A stretch of DNA of 64,000 nt from Saccharospirillum mangrovi (GTDB lineage: Bacteria > Pseudomonadota > Gammaproteobacteria > Pseudomonadales > Natronospirillaceae), in the NCBI RefSeq assembly GCF_003367315.1, contig NZ_CP031415.1, positions 1,176,001 through 1,240,000 of the forward strand, in the 5' to 3' direction. Position numbers and translations under genes: made by a program. Position 1 is the stretch's first letter. Each line of letters starts with the position of its first letter. Of this stretch, positions 31,942 through 43,383 are shown piece after piece. The notes below the pieces were generated by a model. It was not told the origin of the DNA and did not search any database. It saw only the letters and a list, made by a program, of their open reading frames with translations.

Positions 31942-32763
31942 TTGAACAGAATCGGTCGAAAGGCGTCAAAATTTCTGACAGTTACCAGTATCGTGGTGCT
32001 GTTGACTGCCTGTCTGAACAATCCCGCCTACCGTTCTCTTGACGGCAATTCCACGCCGTTCACAAGCCGTAACAATACCAATTCGGGCAGTTCCAGTCAG
32101 GATCGCCCGGCTCGCTATCAGGTGCGCTCTGGCGACACTTTGTTCTCCATCGCATTCCGCTACGGACTCGATTATCGCAAGCTTGCTAACGCCAATAACA
32201 TCGATTCCAGCTACACCATCTTTGCCGGCCAGGTGCTCGAATTGCGGGAGGCAGAACGGTCGGGTGGGGCGGTTTCTAGTACCAATCAAAGCCGTCCCAG
32301 TCGCAGCAACGGTGGAAGCTCATCTTCAGTTACAAACGGTAACAGTCAAAATTCCGGCGTCAACGCCTCCACGGCTAATTCGGCTGCAGAGCCCGCGATT
32401 CAATGGGTTTGGCCGCACGACGGTACTATAGTGCGAACGTTCAATGCTAATGTATCCGACCGCAAAGGCGTTGATATCGGGGGTCAGTTTGGGGATTCTG
32501 TCAAAGCCGCCGCTGAGGGGACCGTCGTCTACGCAGGCAATGGGCTTCCCGGATACGGCAACCTGATCATTCTCGAACACAGCCATTCTTTGTTGAGCGC
32601 CTACGCCTTCAACCAGGAATTGTTAGTCTCCGAACAAGATCGGGTGCGCAAAGGGCAGGAGATTGCCCGGATGGGCAGACAGGGCGACCAACCCGGTCTG
32701 CACTTCGAGATTAGGCGGGAAGGCAAGCCGGTGAACCCTGAGGCATATCTGCCCAGGCGCTAG
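31942..32763 (+). CDS. nlpD: LysM/LytM-domain lipoprotein NlpD
   Basis: A 273-residue outer-membrane lipoprotein that activates the amidase AmiC during cell separation. The signal peptide ends in lipobox LLTAC (Cys24). A LysM domain (YQVRSGDTLFSIAFRYGLDY) follows, then a Ser/Asn-rich linker and a C-terminal LytM domain (GNGLPGYGNLIILEHS to LHFEIRREGKPVNPEAYLP). Zinc-site positions are degenerate (KGVDIG, AYAFN), as in activator-type NlpD. TTG at 31942 was chosen because GGAG lies 9 nt upstream and it gives a compact signal peptide; an in-frame GTG at 31858 would add 28 residues. Confidence 0.9.
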   Translation: MNRIGRKASKFLTVTSIVVLLTACLNNPAYRSLDGNSTPFTSRNNTNSGSSSQDRPARYQVRSGDTLFSIAFRYGLDYRKLANANNIDSSYTIFAGQVLELREAERSGGAVSSTNQSRPSRSNGGSSSSVTNGNSQNSGVNASTANSAAEPAIQWVWPHDGTIVRTFNANVSDRKGVDIGGQFGDSVKAAAEGTVVYAGNGLPGYGNLIILEHSHSLLSAYAFNQELLVSEQDRVRKGQEIARMGRQGDQPGLHFEIRREGKPVNPEAYLPRR

Positions 32764-32824
32764 CCGGTCAAGTCTGGCCTCAGTCGGTCGATAGCACCGA
32801 CATTGGACGCACAGGTGAATGACT

Positions 32825-33865
32825 ATGGCAGCACTCAGGGAACACGATTCCGCTGTAGCGGAAGACCAGTTCAAGCAGTACCAGGACATGCTGGATTCCT
32901 CCAGCTTTGACGAAAACCTGGCTTCTCTCAAAGAAGACCCTGATGCCCAGCAACTCGACGAGGACGTCGACAGCGATGCTGAGGAATCGGAATTCCGTGA
33001 CGCGCTAAGCAGCAATGCAGGTTTGCAGCGCTCGCTGGACGCTACCCAGATGTACCTGAATGAAATCGGCTTCTCTCCGTTGTTAAGCCCGGAAGAAGAA
33101 GTCTATTTCGCCCGATTGGCGCGCAAAGGCGAACCGGCCGGCCGCAAACGCATGATCGAAAGCAACCTGCGTTTGGTGGTGAAGATTGCGCGGCGTTATC
33201 TGAATCGCGGTCTGACGCTGCTGGATCTGATCGAAGAAGGCAACCTGGGTCTGATCCGGGCGGTCGAGAAATTCGATCCTGAGCGCGGTTTCCGCTTCTC
33301 CACCTACGCCACCTGGTGGATTCGCCAAACCATTGAGCGCGCCATCATGAATCAAACGCGCACCATCCGTTTGCCGATTCATGTGGTCAAAGAATTGAAC
33401 GTCTATCTGCGCGCAGCGCGTGAGTTGACGCAAAAGCTGGATCACGAACCGACGGCCGAAGACATCGCCGAGCTGTTGGAACGTCCGGTTGAAGACGTCA
33501 AACGCATGCTGGCGCTGAACGAGCGCGTGACGTCAGTGGATACTCCTCTGGGTCCGAACTCTGAAAAGAGTTTGCTCGACACCATCGCCGACGAAAAATC
33601 GGCCGATCCGTCGGAAACGCTGCAGGATGAAAACCTGCGTACCAGCATCGATGGCTGGCTGGACGAATTGTCCGAAAAACAGCGGGAAGTCGTCGCCCGT
33701 CGCTTCGGTCTGCGCGGTTTTGAAACCAGCACGCTGGAAGAAGTGGGCCGTGAAATTGGTCTGACGCGTGAACGTGTGCGTCAGATTCAGGTCGAAGCCC
33801 TGCGTCGTTTACGCGACATCATGGAAAAACAGGGCTTGTCAGCAACCGCGTTGTTTGGCGCCTGA
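32825..33865 (+). CDS. rpoS: RNA polymerase sigma factor RpoS
   Basis: A 346-residue stationary-phase/general stress sigma factor. Region 1.2 ([16 protein letters not shown]), region 2 ([51 protein letters not shown]), region 3 and the region 4 helix-turn-helix ([20 protein letters not shown]) are complete. AGGTG at 32813-32817 is 7 nt from the ATG at 32825 but only 1 nt from the in-frame ATG at 32819, so 32825 was chosen. Follows nlpD, which commonly harbours an rpoS promoter. Confidence 0.96.
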   Translation: MAALREHDSAVAEDQFKQYQDMLDSSSFDENLASLKEDPDAQQLDEDVDSDAEESEFRDALSSNAGLQRSLDATQMYLNEIGFSPLLSPEEEVYFARLARKGEPAGRKRMIESNLRLVVKIARRYLNRGLTLLDLIEEGNLGLIRAVEKFDPERGFRFSTYATWWIRQTIERAIMNQTRTIRLPIHVVKELNVYLRAARELTQKLDHEPTAEDIAELLERPVEDVKRMLALNERVTSVDTPLGPNSEKSLLDTIADEKSADPSETLQDENLRTSIDGWLDELSEKQREVVARRFGLRGFETSTLEEVGREIGLTRERVRQIQVEALRRLRDIMEKQGLSATALFGA

Positions 33866-33895
33866 TCGCTTCGAATTTCCCCCACCCCCGAAACC

Positions 33896-33925
33896 AAAAA
33901 GAGCGCCTCAGGCGCTCTTTTTTTT
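33896..33925. terminator. Bidirectional terminator between rpoS and fdxA
   Basis: AAAAAGAGCGCC, TCA loop, GGCGCTCTTTTTTTT. The symmetric A and T tails let it serve both rpoS (plus) and the convergent fdxA (minus). Confidence 0.9.
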
Positions 33926-33980
33926 GCTGCATTTAACCGCAGGGCTTAACGCTGCTTTTAACCACAGATAACCACAGAGC

Positions 33981-34304
33981 TTAACGCTCCAGGGCGGCCA
34001 GCTTGCCGGCCTTGCCGTTTTGTTCGTCGGCGCCAGGCATCGGGTCTTTGCGCTCGCTGATGTTCGGCCAGACTTCCGCCAGTTCAGCGTTCAGTTCGAT
34101 GAATTCGATTTGATTAGCGGGTACTTCGTCTTCGGACAGAATCGCTTCGGCCGGACATTCCGGTTCGCACAGCGCGCAATCAATGCATTCGTCCGGATGG
34201 ATCACCAGGAAGTTCGGGCCTTCGTAAAAACAGTCCACCGGGCAAACTTCTACGCAGTCGGTGTACTTGCACTTGATGCAGTTTTCGATCACTACAAAGG
34301 CCAT
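33981..34304 (-). CDS. fdxA: 7Fe-8S ferredoxin FdxA
   Basis: A 107-residue ferredoxin binding one [3Fe-4S] and one [4Fe-4S] cluster. Cys ligands are in [18 protein letters not shown] and [16 protein letters not shown], the FdxA (Azotobacter FdI-like) arrangement; [20 protein letters not shown] spacing between them is normal. Convergent with rpoS and next to mutS, the order known in Pseudomonas. Physiological partner not evident. Confidence 0.95.
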   Translation of the reverse strand: MAFVVIENCIKCKYTDCVEVCPVDCFYEGPNFLVIHPDECIDCALCEPECPAEAILSEDEVPANQIEFIELNAELAEVWPNISERKDPMPGADEQNGKAGKLAALER

Positions 34305-34340
34305 GAATGGTCGCTCCAGTCGAATTCGTAAGTGGTGCGT

Positions 34341-34369
34341 ATTCTAGTGATACCCCCAGGCCCTCTCAA
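34341..34369 (-). promoter_or_regulatory. Sigma-70 promoter for fdxA
   Basis: On the minus strand, -35 TTGAGA (34364-34369), 17-nt spacer, -10 TAGAAT (34341-34346), ending 36 bp upstream of the fdxA ATG. Good matches at ideal spacing. Confidence 0.65.
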
Positions 34370-34451
34370 GCCGCCACTAAGACGAAATGACCAGTTTTTT
34401 ATCGCTGGAGGGAATAAAAAGCCGTTTTAAGCTACTTATTGAGTATTGTTC

Positions 34452-37061
34452 TTATTTGGGCTTCGACGGTTTTCCCGTCAGTGTCTGTTGCTGTTGATGC
34501 AGCCAATTCAGGGCGTCGAGCGGTGTCATTTGATTCAGGTCCAGGTGTTCCAGGGCGTCGGCCAGCGGATGCGTGGGATTCGCGAACAAATCGTTCTGCA
34601 ACGGAGCGTTTTGTGCTTTGGCGGGTTTGGACGGCTTGACGACAATTGGACTGAGCGTCGAGCCGGTTTCCAGTTCCGACAGTTTTGCTCGGGCGGCGTC
34701 GATGACGGCGGTCGGCACACCGGCCAATCGCGCAACTTGAATACCAAAACTCTGGCTCGCCGGGCCGGGTTGGACTCGGTGCAAAAACACCAGGCGGTCG
34801 TCGTGTTCGGTGGCGTCCAGATGCAGGTTCTGGGCTTTGGGATAGACCTCGGGCAGGGCGGTCATCTCAAAATAATGCGTTGCAAACAGTGTCAACGCAC
34901 CTTTGTTGCCAACCAATTCGGACGCGGCGGCCCAGGCTAACGACAAGCCATCGAAGGTCGAGGTGCCACGGCCGACTTCGTCCATAATCACCAGACTGTG
35001 CGGCGTGGCGTTGTGCAATATGTTGGCGGTCTCGGTCATCTCGACCATAAAGGTGGAGCGGCCACCGGCGATGTCGTCCGACGAACCCATGCGCGTGAAA
35101 ATGCGATCAATGCTGCCGACACGTGCCTGACTCGCCGGCACAAAACTGCCAATGTGCGCGAGCAGCGCAATGACCGCCGCCTGGCGCATAAAGGTGCTTT
35201 TACCGCCCATGTTCGGGCCGGTGATGACAAGGGTGCTGGCGTCGCTGTCGAGCGTCAGGTCGTTGGGCACAAAGGGCGCATCGGTGACGGCTTCGACGAC
35301 CGGGTGCCGGCCTTCAACCACGTGCAGTTCGGCGGCATCGGTCAGTTCCGGCGCGGTCCAGTTGAAGCGATCGGCGCAGTTGGCCAGACACACTAAGGTG
35401 TCGAGTTCCGCCAAGGCGCGCGACATGCGTTGCAGATTGGCGAGATCGTCCGCCAGTTCCTGTACCAGCGTTTCGTAAAGATATTTTTCCCGCGCCAGCG
35501 CCCGGCTTTTGGCGCTCAGTGCTTTGTCTTCGAACGCTTTGAGTTCCGGTGTAATAAAGCGTTCGGCGTTTTTCAGCGTTTGCCGGCGGGTGTATTCGAC
35601 CGGCGCTTCGCGTGCCTGCGCCTTGCTGATTTCAATGTAATAGCCGTGCACTCTGTTGTAGCCGACTTTGAGCGTTGGCAGGCCGGTGCGCTCGCGTTCC
35701 TGGGTTTCCAGTTGCACCAGAAAATCGGTGGCGTTGCTGTCGATGCCGCGCAGTTCGTCGAGTTCGTCGTCAAAACCACTGGCGATGACGCCGCCTTCGC
35801 GAATCACCACGGGCGGGTTGTCGATCAGCGCGCGATTGAGCACGTCCTGCCAATGCGGTTGTTCGTGCAGATCGGTGGCGAGTTGCGTCAGGCGTGGCGA
35901 ATCCAAGTTGGCCAATTCGGTTTGCAGAAACGGCAATTGCGTCATCGCTTCACGCAGTCGCACCAGATCGCGTGGACGCGCCGAACCCAAGGCCACGCGA
36001 GACAAGACGCGTTCGATATCGCCGATGGGTTTGAGCAGAGCAGCAATGCCTTCAAAGGCAAAATCGTCGAGCAACGTGGCGACCGCATGCTGACGTTCGC
36101 GCAGCTCGCTGCGATCACGCACCGGCCGACCCAGCCAGCGGCGCAATTGACGGCTGCCCATGGCGGTGGCGCATTGGTCCATCAATTGATAAAGCGTGTT
36201 GTCTTCTTCGCCGCGAACGTTGATGTCGATTTCCAGATTGCGGCGTGAGGCGGCATCCAGAATCACCGAATCGTCGTGGCGTTCGGGCAGAATGGCGCGG
36301 ATGTGCGGCAGCTGACTTTTTTGCATGTCGCTGGCGTAGGTCAGCAGGCAACCGGCGGCGCGCAATGCCAGCGGCATGTCCTGTACGCCAAAACCGCTGA
36401 GGTCGCGGGTGCCTAATTGAGTCGTTAACCGATCCTGAGCAGAGTCGAGATCGAATAGCCAGACCGGCTGATGGCGAATGGCGGTGCGACCGGATAATTC
36501 CGGGGCAGCGTCGTCTTCCGGCAGCAACAATTCGCTCGGGCGCAACCGTTCCAATTCGGCGGTCAGTGCTTCGTGTGAGTTCAAAACCTGAACGCTGAAA
36601 CGGCCGGATGCCATGTCCAGTGCGGCCAGGCCAAAGGCATTGTCGCGTTCGATCAAAGCGACCAGCAGGCTTTCCTGGCGGTCGTTGAGAAAGGCCTCGT
36701 CGCTTAGGGTTCCCGGCGTCAGCACTCGCACGACTTTGCGCTCAACTGGCCCTTTGCTCAGGCTGGGGTCGCCAATCTGTTCGGCAATCGCCACGGTATG
36801 CCCTTGGCGCACCAGTCGGGCGATGTAGCCTTCAGCGGAATGGTAAGGAATGCCCGCCATCGGAATGGGTTCGCCGGCGCTTTGGCCGCGCTGCGTTAAG
36901 GTGATGTCGAGTAGCCGCGCGGCTTCCTTGGCGTCGCCGTAAAACAGCTCGTAAAAATCGCCCATGCGATAAAACACCAGATCGTTGGGGTGCTGCCCTT
37001 TGATCTGCAGGTACTGTTGCATCATGGGGGTGTGTTGATTTTTACTGGTGATTTGCGACAT
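34452..37061 (-). CDS. mutS: DNA mismatch repair protein MutS
   Basis: An 869-residue mismatch sensor. The N-terminal mismatch-binding motif [11 protein letters not shown] contains the Phe-X-Glu wedge. The C-terminal ABC-type ATPase has Walker [10 protein letters not shown], the signature [11 protein letters not shown], Walker [17 protein letters not shown], and the C-terminal helix-turn-helix. Length matches E. coli (853). Divergent from pncC-recA across a 62-bp gap. Confidence 0.98.
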   Translation of the reverse strand: MSQITSKNQHTPMMQQYLQIKGQHPNDLVFYRMGDFYELFYGDAKEAARLLDITLTQRGQSAGEPIPMAGIPYHSAEGYIARLVRQGHTVAIAEQIGDPSLSKGPVERKVVRVLTPGTLSDEAFLNDRQESLLVALIERDNAFGLAALDMASGRFSVQVLNSHEALTAELERLRPSELLLPEDDAAPELSGRTAIRHQPVWLFDLDSAQDRLTTQLGTRDLSGFGVQDMPLALRAAGCLLTYASDMQKSQLPHIRAILPERHDDSVILDAASRRNLEIDINVRGEEDNTLYQLMDQCATAMGSRQLRRWLGRPVRDRSELRERQHAVATLLDDFAFEGIAALLKPIGDIERVLSRVALGSARPRDLVRLREAMTQLPFLQTELANLDSPRLTQLATDLHEQPHWQDVLNRALIDNPPVVIREGGVIASGFDDELDELRGIDSNATDFLVQLETQERERTGLPTLKVGYNRVHGYYIEISKAQAREAPVEYTRRQTLKNAERFITPELKAFEDKALSAKSRALAREKYLYETLVQELADDLANLQRMSRALAELDTLVCLANCADRFNWTAPELTDAAELHVVEGRHPVVEAVTDAPFVPNDLTLDSDASTLVITGPNMGGKSTFMRQAAVIALLAHIGSFVPASQARVGSIDRIFTRMGSSDDIAGGRSTFMVEMTETANILHNATPHSLVIMDEVGRGTSTFDGLSLAWAAASELVGNKGALTLFATHYFEMTALPEVYPKAQNLHLDATEHDDRLVFLHRVQPGPASQSFGIQVARLAGVPTAVIDAARAKLSELETGSTLSPIVVKPSKPAKAQNAPLQNDLFANPTHPLADALEHLDLNQMTPLDALNWLHQQQQTLTGKPSKPK

Positions 37062-37123
37062 GCGGCTTGGAAGTCTTGGTTGATTCGTGACGAGCCGCTC
37101 ATGGTATTCGAATCACTTGTGGG

Positions 37124-37618
37124 ATGAAACGCATGGCACGCCGTGACGATCAAGTTGAGCGCCTGGCCACATTATTACTCGCACGCAGTGCGCGTTTGGC
37201 GACGGTAGAAAGTTGTACCGGCGGTCTGATCGCCGCGGCAATAACGGATAAGGCCGGCAGTTCCGATTGGTTCGAAGGTGGCTGGGTAACCTATTCAAAC
37301 GAACTGAAACAGGCGCTGGGTGTACCGGCCGCGGCATTACGTGACCACGGCGCTGTCAGCGAATCTGTAGCCCGAGCCATGGCGCTGGCGGGTCAGCAAC
37401 AAGCTGGTGTGGAATATGCCGTCGCCGTTACCGGCGTCGCCGGGCCAGGCGGTGGCAGTGCGGAAAAACCCGTGGGCACGGTCTGGATCGGATGGGCGTT
37501 TGGCCGTGATGTTCAAGCCAAACGCTTTCTGTTTCCCGGTGATCGTGCCGCGGTTCGACAACAAACCGTTGAAGCGGCGCTGAGTGGTTTGATCGAATCA
37601 CTGGAACGTGAAATTTAG
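37124..37618 (+). CDS. pncC: Nicotinamide-nucleotide amidohydrolase PncC (CinA C-terminal domain)
   Basis: A 164-residue single-domain CinA-C protein that deamidates nicotinamide mononucleotide in NAD recycling. Catalytic motif ATVESCTGGLIAAAIT and the AVTGVAGPGGGSAEKPVGTVWIG segment are conserved. A second ATG at 37133 is also possible. Upstream of recA, the usual place of this gene in gammaproteobacteria; recA retains its own SOS promoter. Confidence 0.94.
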   Translation: MKRMARRDDQVERLATLLLARSARLATVESCTGGLIAAAITDKAGSSDWFEGGWVTYSNELKQALGVPAAALRDHGAVSESVARAMALAGQQQAGVEYAVAVTGVAGPGGGSAEKPVGTVWIGWAFGRDVQAKRFLFPGDRAAVRQQTVEAALSGLIESLEREI

Positions 37619-37640
37619 CCTTGTCGGTATCGACCGACCT

Positions 37641-37668
37641 GTGACAGAATACTGTCTATTCATACAGT
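37641..37668 (+). promoter_or_regulatory. recA promoter with LexA (SOS) box
   Basis: A perfect LexA half-site pair CTGT-N8-ACAG spans 37652-37667 (CTGTCTATTCATACAG). It overlaps a promoter with -35 GTGACA (37641-37646), 16-nt spacer and -10 TACAGT (37663-37668). This is the E. coli-like layout, in which LexA covers the promoter spacer. Confidence 0.88.
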
Positions 37669-37720
37669 AATCGCGGTGTTGGTCTGCCCAGCACCTTTCG
37701 GCAGCCTCAGGGGGAAGACC

Positions 37721-38782
37721 ATGGACGCCAACAAAGAAAAAGCCTTATCCGCCGCGCTGAGTCAGATTGAACGCCAATTTGGCAAAGGCTCTGTGATGCG
37801 TATGGGAGACCAGAAACACGTCTCCATTCCATCTATTTCAACGGGTTCCCTCGGCCTGGACATCGCGTTGGGCATTGGCGGTTTGCCGCGTGGTCGCGTG
37901 GTGGAAATCTACGGCCCGGAAGCGTCCGGTAAAACGACGCTGACGCTGCAAGTTGTCGCGGAAGCGCAGAAAGCCGGCGGCACTTGTGCGTTTGTCGATG
38001 CCGAACACGCCCTGGACCCGTCATACGCCAACAAGCTGGGCGTCAATGTCGATGACTTGCTGGTTTCTCAGCCCGACACCGGCGAGCAGGCGCTGGAAAT
38101 TGCCGACATGCTGGTGCGCTCCAACGCCGTCGATGTGATTGTGATCGACTCGGTTGCAGCCCTGGTGCCGAAAGCGGAAATCGAAGGCGAAATGGGCGAT
38201 ATGCACGTTGGTCTGCAAGCGCGTTTGATGTCGCAGGCGCTGCGCAAAATCACCGGCAACATCAAATCCGCCAACTGCCTGGTGATCTTCATCAACCAGA
38301 TTCGTATGAAGATTGGCGTCATGTTCGGCAGCCCGGAAACCACCACCGGCGGCAACGCGCTGAAGTTCTACTCCTCGGTACGTCTCGACATTCGTCGCAC
38401 CGGTACCATCAAAGAGGGTGACGAAGTGGTCGGATCCGAAACCCGGGTTAAGGTGGTGAAGAACAAAGTTGCCCCGCCGTTCAAACAAGCCGAGTTCCAG
38501 ATTCATTACGGCAAGGGTATTTACCACATGGGCGAGGTGATTGATCTGGGCGTCAAGATTGGCCTGATCGAAAAATCCGGTGCCTGGTACAGCTACCTGG
38601 GTGACAAGATTGGTCAGGGCAAAGCGAATGCAGCCAAGTTCCTGGAAGACAACCGAGAAGTCGCCGAAGCCATCGAGAGCAAAATTCGCGAGGCCTTCCT
38701 GGTGACCAACAAGGCACCGGAAGAATCGGAAGCGGCGGCTGAAAAGCCCGCCGATGCAGATAAGCCTCAGGTGGAAGCCTGA
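37721..38782 (+). CDS. recA: Recombinase RecA
   Basis: A 353-residue strand-exchange ATPase that also triggers LexA self-cleavage. Walker [10 protein letters not shown], the Walker B region [14 protein letters not shown] and the DNA-binding loops ([36 protein letters not shown]) are standard; the acidic C-terminal tail is typical. ATG at 37721 gives the family N-terminus after GGGGAAGACC. Controlled by the LexA box just upstream and followed by a partial terminator before recX. Confidence 0.98.
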   Translation: MDANKEKALSAALSQIERQFGKGSVMRMGDQKHVSIPSISTGSLGLDIALGIGGLPRGRVVEIYGPEASGKTTLTLQVVAEAQKAGGTCAFVDAEHALDPSYANKLGVNVDDLLVSQPDTGEQALEIADMLVRSNAVDVIVIDSVAALVPKAEIEGEMGDMHVGLQARLMSQALRKITGNIKSANCLVIFINQIRMKIGVMFGSPETTTGGNALKFYSSVRLDIRRTGTIKEGDEVVGSETRVKVVKNKVAPPFKQAEFQIHYGKGIYHMGEVIDLGVKIGLIEKSGAWYSYLGDKIGQGKANAAKFLEDNREVAEAIESKIREAFLVTNKAPEESEAAAEKPADADKPQVEA

Positions 38783-38786
38783 GAAT

Positions 38787-38815
38787 AAACGGGCGGCCAC
38801 GGTCGCCCGTTTTTA
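38787..38815 (+). terminator. Terminator between recA and recX
   Basis: AAACGGGCG (38787-38795), 8-nt loop, CGCCCGTTT (38804-38812), TT. In other gammaproteobacteria read-through of such a hairpin yields low recX expression. Confidence 0.8.
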
Positions 38816-38844
38816 CATGACGACCACCCTTAAATCTCTTCGTT

Positions 38845-39321
38845 ATGGCCGATACCCCCTGGAATACTGCTCTGAACCTGCTCGCTCGGCGTGAATACAG
38901 TCGCGCCGAGCTGGCGCGCAAACTGGAACAGCGGTTTCCTGACCAGCCTGAAAGCATCGCCGATGTGCTGGAACGGTTGAGCGAGCAAGGCTTGCAAGAC
39001 GACCAACGCTTTGCCGAAGCCTTCTTCCGCAGCCAATTGGGGCGTAATCGCGGCCCCAATCGGATGCGCCATGAAGCCCGCCAAAAAGGCATTGGCGAGG
39101 CAATCGAAGCGGAACTGGCCACCGCCGATGTGGACTGGTTCGACCTGGCGCTGGATGCGGCCCGGCGCAAACTGGGTCGGGACGATCCGGCCGATGTCAA
39201 AGTGCAGGCGCGATTGTCGCGTTTTCTCGCGTATCGTGGCTTTGATGGCGACTGCATTGGCCGCGTGTTGTCGCAGTTGCGCTCAAGTGGCGCAACGGAC
39301 GAATTCGAGTCCTTCGATTAA
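38845..39321 (+). CDS. recX: Regulatory protein RecX
   Basis: A 158-residue modulator that inhibits RecA filament growth. It is made of three-helix RecX repeats: NTALNLLARREYSRAELARKL, LQDDQRFAEAFFRSQ and the C-terminal FLAYRGFDGDCIGRVL. Directly downstream of recA behind a terminator, as in E. coli. Length is typical (166). Confidence 0.93.
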   Translation: MADTPWNTALNLLARREYSRAELARKLEQRFPDQPESIADVLERLSEQGLQDDQRFAEAFFRSQLGRNRGPNRMRHEARQKGIGEAIEAELATADVDWFDLALDAARRKLGRDDPADVKVQARLSRFLAYRGFDGDCIGRVLSQLRSSGATDEFESFD

Positions 39322-39495
39322 CGCCTTTTATCGGCCCGAAACCCCTAGTCTACTGGTGTCCCCCAGACCTTCTGTGTAACATTAGCGCCCTTTGAAATGG
39401 CAGCTTGACGCGCATCGCTCTGTCGTTTCGTCACAGTTTCTGGCGCGGCCCGACTAGGGTTGGCGGCCGCTGCGGTAAAGGACGCAAGCAAGATA

Positions 39496-42099
39496 ATGAA
39501 GACTTCCGAAATACGTCGACGCTTCCTGGATTACTTCGTTCGCCAGGGCCATACCGAAGTGGAAAGTGGTTCTCTGGTACCGGGCAACGATCCCACCTTG
39601 TTGTTCACCAACGCCGGCATGGTGCAATTCAAAGATGTGTTCCTGGGCCAGGACAAGCGCTCCTACAGCCGTGCTGCCACTTCACAGCGCTGTGTCCGTG
39701 CCGGTGGTAAACACAACGATCTGGAAAACGTCGGCTACACCGCTCGCCATCACACCTTCTTCGAAATGCTGGGCAACTTCAGTTTCGGCGATTATTTCAA
39801 GCGCGATGCCATTCGCTTTGCCTGGACGTTTTTGACCGAAGAATTGGGCCTGCCCAAAGAGCGCCTCTGGGTCACCGTCTTCCATGAAGACGATGAAGCC
39901 GCCGACATCTGGATCAACGAAATTGGTGTGCCCGCCGACCGGTTGTCGCGTCTGGGCGAGAAAGACAACTTCTGGATGATGGGCGACACCGGCCCTTGCG
40001 GCCCGTCCTCAGAAATTTTTTACGACCACGGCCCAGACGTTCCGGGCGGCCCGCCGGGCAGTGAAGACGATGACCTGGATCGTTACATCGAAATCTGGAA
40101 CCTGGTGTTCATGCAGTTTGAACAGGCCGCCGATGGCACACGCACGCCGTTGCCGCGCCCGTCCATCGACACCGGTATGGGTCTGGAGCGCCTCGCTGCT
40201 GTATTGCAGCAGGTGCATTCGAACTATGAAATTGACCTGTTCCAAAAACTGATTCAGGCGGTTATGGCCGCCACCGGTTGCAATGACATTGAAAACCGCT
40301 CGCTGCGCGTTATTGCCGACCACATTCGTTCCACGGCCTTTTTGATCATCGACGGCGTGTTGCCGTCGAACGAAGGTCGCGGTTATGTGTTGCGCCGCAT
40401 CATGCGCCGCGCCATTCGCCACGGTTACAAGCTGGGCCAGAACGAACCCTTCTTCTATACATTGATCGACGCACTCGGTCAGGAGATGGGCGAGGCCTAT
40501 CCGCAATTGCTCAGCATGAAAGAGCATCTGCAAAAAGTGATTCTGCTCGAAGAAGAACAGTTTGCCCGCACGCTGGATAACGGCATGCAAGTGTTGGAAG
40601 CCGGTATCGCTGAATTGTCGGGCACGGTTTTGCCCGGCGAATTGGTGTTCCGCCTGTACGATACCTACGGTTTCCCCGCTGACTTGACGGCCGACGTGGC
40701 GCGCGAACGCGGTCTGGATATCGACACCGCTGGCTTTGAAGAACAGATGAACGCCCAGCGCGAACGCGCCCGTTCCGCCAGCAAATTCCGCATGGACAAA
40801 GACCTCGATCTGAACCTTGCCGGCACAACCGAATTCTTGGGTTATGAGACGCTGGTGGGCGAAGGTCGGGTGGTCAAGTTGCTGCACACCGGCGAAGCGG
40901 TCGAAGAATTGAACGCCGGCGATGATGGCGTGGTCATTCTTGATCGCACGCCGTTTTACGCCGAATCCGGCGGCCAGATTGGCGACCATGGCCAACTGAG
41001 CGCCCAGGGCGTCGAAGTTATTGTCGACGACTGCACCAAGCTGCAAGGCCATCATTTGCATCAGGTTCGAGTGCAGCACGGCCGCATTCGGGTCGGCGAT
41101 GCGCTGACGGCAACGGTGGCCCGTGCCGAGCGCGAAAACACCATGCGTCACCACAGTGCCACCCATTTATTGCATGCCGCTTTGCGTGAGGTTTTGGGTG
41201 AGCACGTTCAACAGCGTGGCTCGTTGGTGAGTTACGACAAACTGCGTTTTGACTTTTCGCACCTCGAAGCGGTGACGCCAAAAGAGCTGCGATTGATCGA
41301 ACAACGCGTCAACGAACAGGTCTTTGCCAACACCGAAGTCAGCACGCAATTGATGCCGATTGACGAAGCCAAAGCCAAAGGTGCGATGGCGTTGTTCGGC
41401 GAAAAATACGACGACGAAGTTCGTGTTCTGACCATGGGCACCGACAACTATTCGATCGAACTCTGCGGCGGTACACACGTGCGTCGCACTGGCGATATTG
41501 GTCTGGTGCGTCTGGTGTCGGAAACCGGCATTGCCTCGGGCGTGCGTCGTATCGAAGCAGTGGCGGGGCCTTATGCGTTGGCCGAGGTGCATCGTCAACA
41601 GGATCGACTGGATCAGGTTGCGGTGGCATTCAAAGCCAGTGCCGATCAAGTGGTGGAGCGCGCGACTCAATCACAACAGCGGTTGCGTGAACTGGAGCGT
41701 ACTGTCGAGCAATTGAAAGCCAAGCTGGCGGCCAATGCCGGTGCGGATCTGGCCTCCAGTGCGGTTGAAATCGCGGGCATTCAGGTGTTGGCGGTAGAGC
41801 TTGAAGGCGCCGACGCCAAAACCCTGCGCGCCACGCTGGACCAACTCAAAGACAAGTTGAAAACGGCGGCCATCGTGCTGGCGGCGGTCAACGACGGTAA
41901 AGTCCAGTTGGCAGCCGGCGTCACCAAAGACAGCACTGATCGCATCAAAGCCGGTGACTTGGTGAACCAGGTTGCCAGCCAGGTGGGCGGTAAAGGTGGC
42001 GGCAAGCCCGACATGGCGATGGCGGGTGGTTCTGAACCGGCCAAGCTGGCACAGGCGTTGGCGTCGGTACCGGCCTGGGTTCAACAACAACTGGGCTGA
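39496..42099 (+). CDS. alaS: Alanyl-tRNA synthetase
   Basis: An 867-residue class II synthetase with a full editing domain. N-terminal [17 protein letters not shown] leads the catalytic core ([19 protein letters not shown]). The editing site has [12 protein letters not shown] and the zinc-binding [15 protein letters not shown]. The C-Ala domain ends the chain. ATG at 39496 was chosen over an in-frame start at 39460 because it begins the universal N-terminus. recX-alaS-lysC-csrA order is conserved in related bacteria. Confidence 0.98.
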   Translation: MKTSEIRRRFLDYFVRQGHTEVESGSLVPGNDPTLLFTNAGMVQFKDVFLGQDKRSYSRAATSQRCVRAGGKHNDLENVGYTARHHTFFEMLGNFSFGDYFKRDAIRFAWTFLTEELGLPKERLWVTVFHEDDEAADIWINEIGVPADRLSRLGEKDNFWMMGDTGPCGPSSEIFYDHGPDVPGGPPGSEDDDLDRYIEIWNLVFMQFEQAADGTRTPLPRPSIDTGMGLERLAAVLQQVHSNYEIDLFQKLIQAVMAATGCNDIENRSLRVIADHIRSTAFLIIDGVLPSNEGRGYVLRRIMRRAIRHGYKLGQNEPFFYTLIDALGQEMGEAYPQLLSMKEHLQKVILLEEEQFARTLDNGMQVLEAGIAELSGTVLPGELVFRLYDTYGFPADLTADVARERGLDIDTAGFEEQMNAQRERARSASKFRMDKDLDLNLAGTTEFLGYETLVGEGRVVKLLHTGEAVEELNAGDDGVVILDRTPFYAESGGQIGDHGQLSAQGVEVIVDDCTKLQGHHLHQVRVQHGRIRVGDALTATVARAERENTMRHHSATHLLHAALREVLGEHVQQRGSLVSYDKLRFDFSHLEAVTPKELRLIEQRVNEQVFANTEVSTQLMPIDEAKAKGAMALFGEKYDDEVRVLTMGTDNYSIELCGGTHVRRTGDIGLVRLVSETGIASGVRRIEAVAGPYALAEVHRQQDRLDQVAVAFKASADQVVERATQSQQRLRELERTVEQLKAKLAANAGADLASSAVEIAGIQVLAVELEGADAKTLRATLDQLKDKLKTAAIVLAAVNDGKVQLAAGVTKDSTDRIKAGDLVNQVASQVGGKGGGKPDMAMAGGSEPAKLAQALASVPAWVQQQLG

Positions 42100-42150
42100 G
42101 CCTGATGCTCAGCCTGTCATAGCAGCTTCCTGCAGTCAGGAACGAAACGG

Positions 42151-43383
42151 ATGGCGTTATACGTTCATAAGTACGGCGGCACTTCAGTCGGTTCGGTCGA
42201 GCGCATCGAACACGTCGCCGATAAGGTTAAGTCCGCGCGTGATGCCGGCGATGACATCGTTGTCGTCGTCTCGGCGATGAGTGGTGAAACCAACCGCCTG
42301 GTCGATCTGGCCAAAGGCATCACCGATCAACCCAACCCGCGAGAAATGGACGTGCTGCTGTCGACCGGCGAGCAGGTCACCATCGCGTTGCTGACCATGG
42401 CGTTGCAAAAACGCGGTTGTGCGGCGCGCTCTTATACCGGTGATCAGGTCCGTATTCTGACCGACAGCGCTCACACCAAAGCACGTATCCGCCACATTGA
42501 TGTTGATGCCATGCGCAACGACCTGAAAGCCGGACGCGTATTGGTTGTCGCCGGCTTCCAGGGGGTTGATGAACTGGGTAACACCACCACCTTGGGCCGT
42601 GGCGGCTCCGACACAACGGCTGTGGCGTTGGCGGCTGCGTTAAAAGCGGATGAATGCCGGATCTATACCGATGTTGATGGCGTCTACACCACCGATCCGC
42701 GTGTTGTGGATCGCGCCCGCCGTCTGGATCGCATCACGTTTGAAGAAATGCTGGAAATGGCCAGCTTGGGTTCGAAAGTGTTGCAAATCCGGTCGGTCGA
42801 ATTTGCTGGTAAATACAATGTCCCGCTGCGAGTGCTGTCCAGTTTTGAGGATGGCCCCGGAACCCTGATTTCGTTAGAGGAAGAGACCAAGATGGAACAG
42901 CCCGTTATTTCCGGCATCGCTTTCAATCGGGATGAAGCCAAGTTGACGGTTCTGGGTGTGCCGGATATCCCGGGTGTGGCCAGCCGCATTCTTGGCCCGG
43001 TCAGCGCGGCCAATATCGAAGTGGATATGATTGTTCAGAACGTCGCTGCGGATAACACCACCGATTTCACCTTCACCGTGCACCGCAACGATTTTGATCG
43101 GGTGAAGCAGATTCTGACCGAAGTGGCCAACGATCTGGGTGCGCGTGAAGTGCGTGGTGATTCAGCCATTGGCAAGGTATCGATTGTTGGTGTGGGCATG
43201 CGTTCTCACGCGGGTGTCGCATCGAAGATGTTCGACACGCTGGCGGCCGAAAACATCAATATCCAGATGATCTCGACTTCTGAAATTAAGGTGTCGGTGG
43301 TGATTGCCGAGAAATATCTTGAATTGGCAGTACGCGCGCTCCATTCAGCGTTTGAACTGGATGAGCCGGCGGAAAGCCGCTAA
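42151..43383 (+). CDS. lysC: Aspartate kinase
   Basis: A 410-residue enzyme phosphorylating aspartate, the entry to lysine, threonine, methionine and diaminopimelate synthesis. N-terminal VHKYGGTSVGS holds the catalytic Lys7; GRGGSDTTAVALAAAL and TDVDGVYTTDPR follow. Two C-terminal ACT domains (about residues 265-410) provide lysine/threonine feedback. The 51-bp upstream gap is too short for a lysine riboswitch. Pseudomonas-type alpha/beta-overlapping aspartokinases are also about 410 residues. Confidence 0.96.
   Translation: MALYVHKYGGTSVGSVERIEHVADKVKSARDAGDDIVVVVSAMSGETNRLVDLAKGITDQPNPREMDVLLSTGEQVTIALLTMALQKRGCAARSYTGDQVRILTDSAHTKARIRHIDVDAMRNDLKAGRVLVVAGFQGVDELGNTTTLGRGGSDTTAVALAAALKADECRIYTDVDGVYTTDPRVVDRARRLDRITFEEMLEMASLGSKVLQIRSVEFAGKYNVPLRVLSSFEDGPGTLISLEEETKMEQPVISGIAFNRDEAKLTVLGVPDIPGVASRILGPVSAANIEVDMIVQNVAADNTTDFTFTVHRNDFDRVKQILTEVANDLGAREVRGDSAIGKVSIVGVGMRSHAGVASKMFDTLAAENINIQMISTSEIKVSVVIAEKYLELAVRALHSAFELDEPAESR

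Noticed and set aside
40009..41166. 385-codon open frame on the minus strand across alaS
   Set aside because: Shadow of alaS with no recognisable domain.
42100..42150. Possible lysine riboswitch upstream of lysC
   Set aside because: The gap is only 51 bp, far too short for the roughly 170-nt lysine aptamer.
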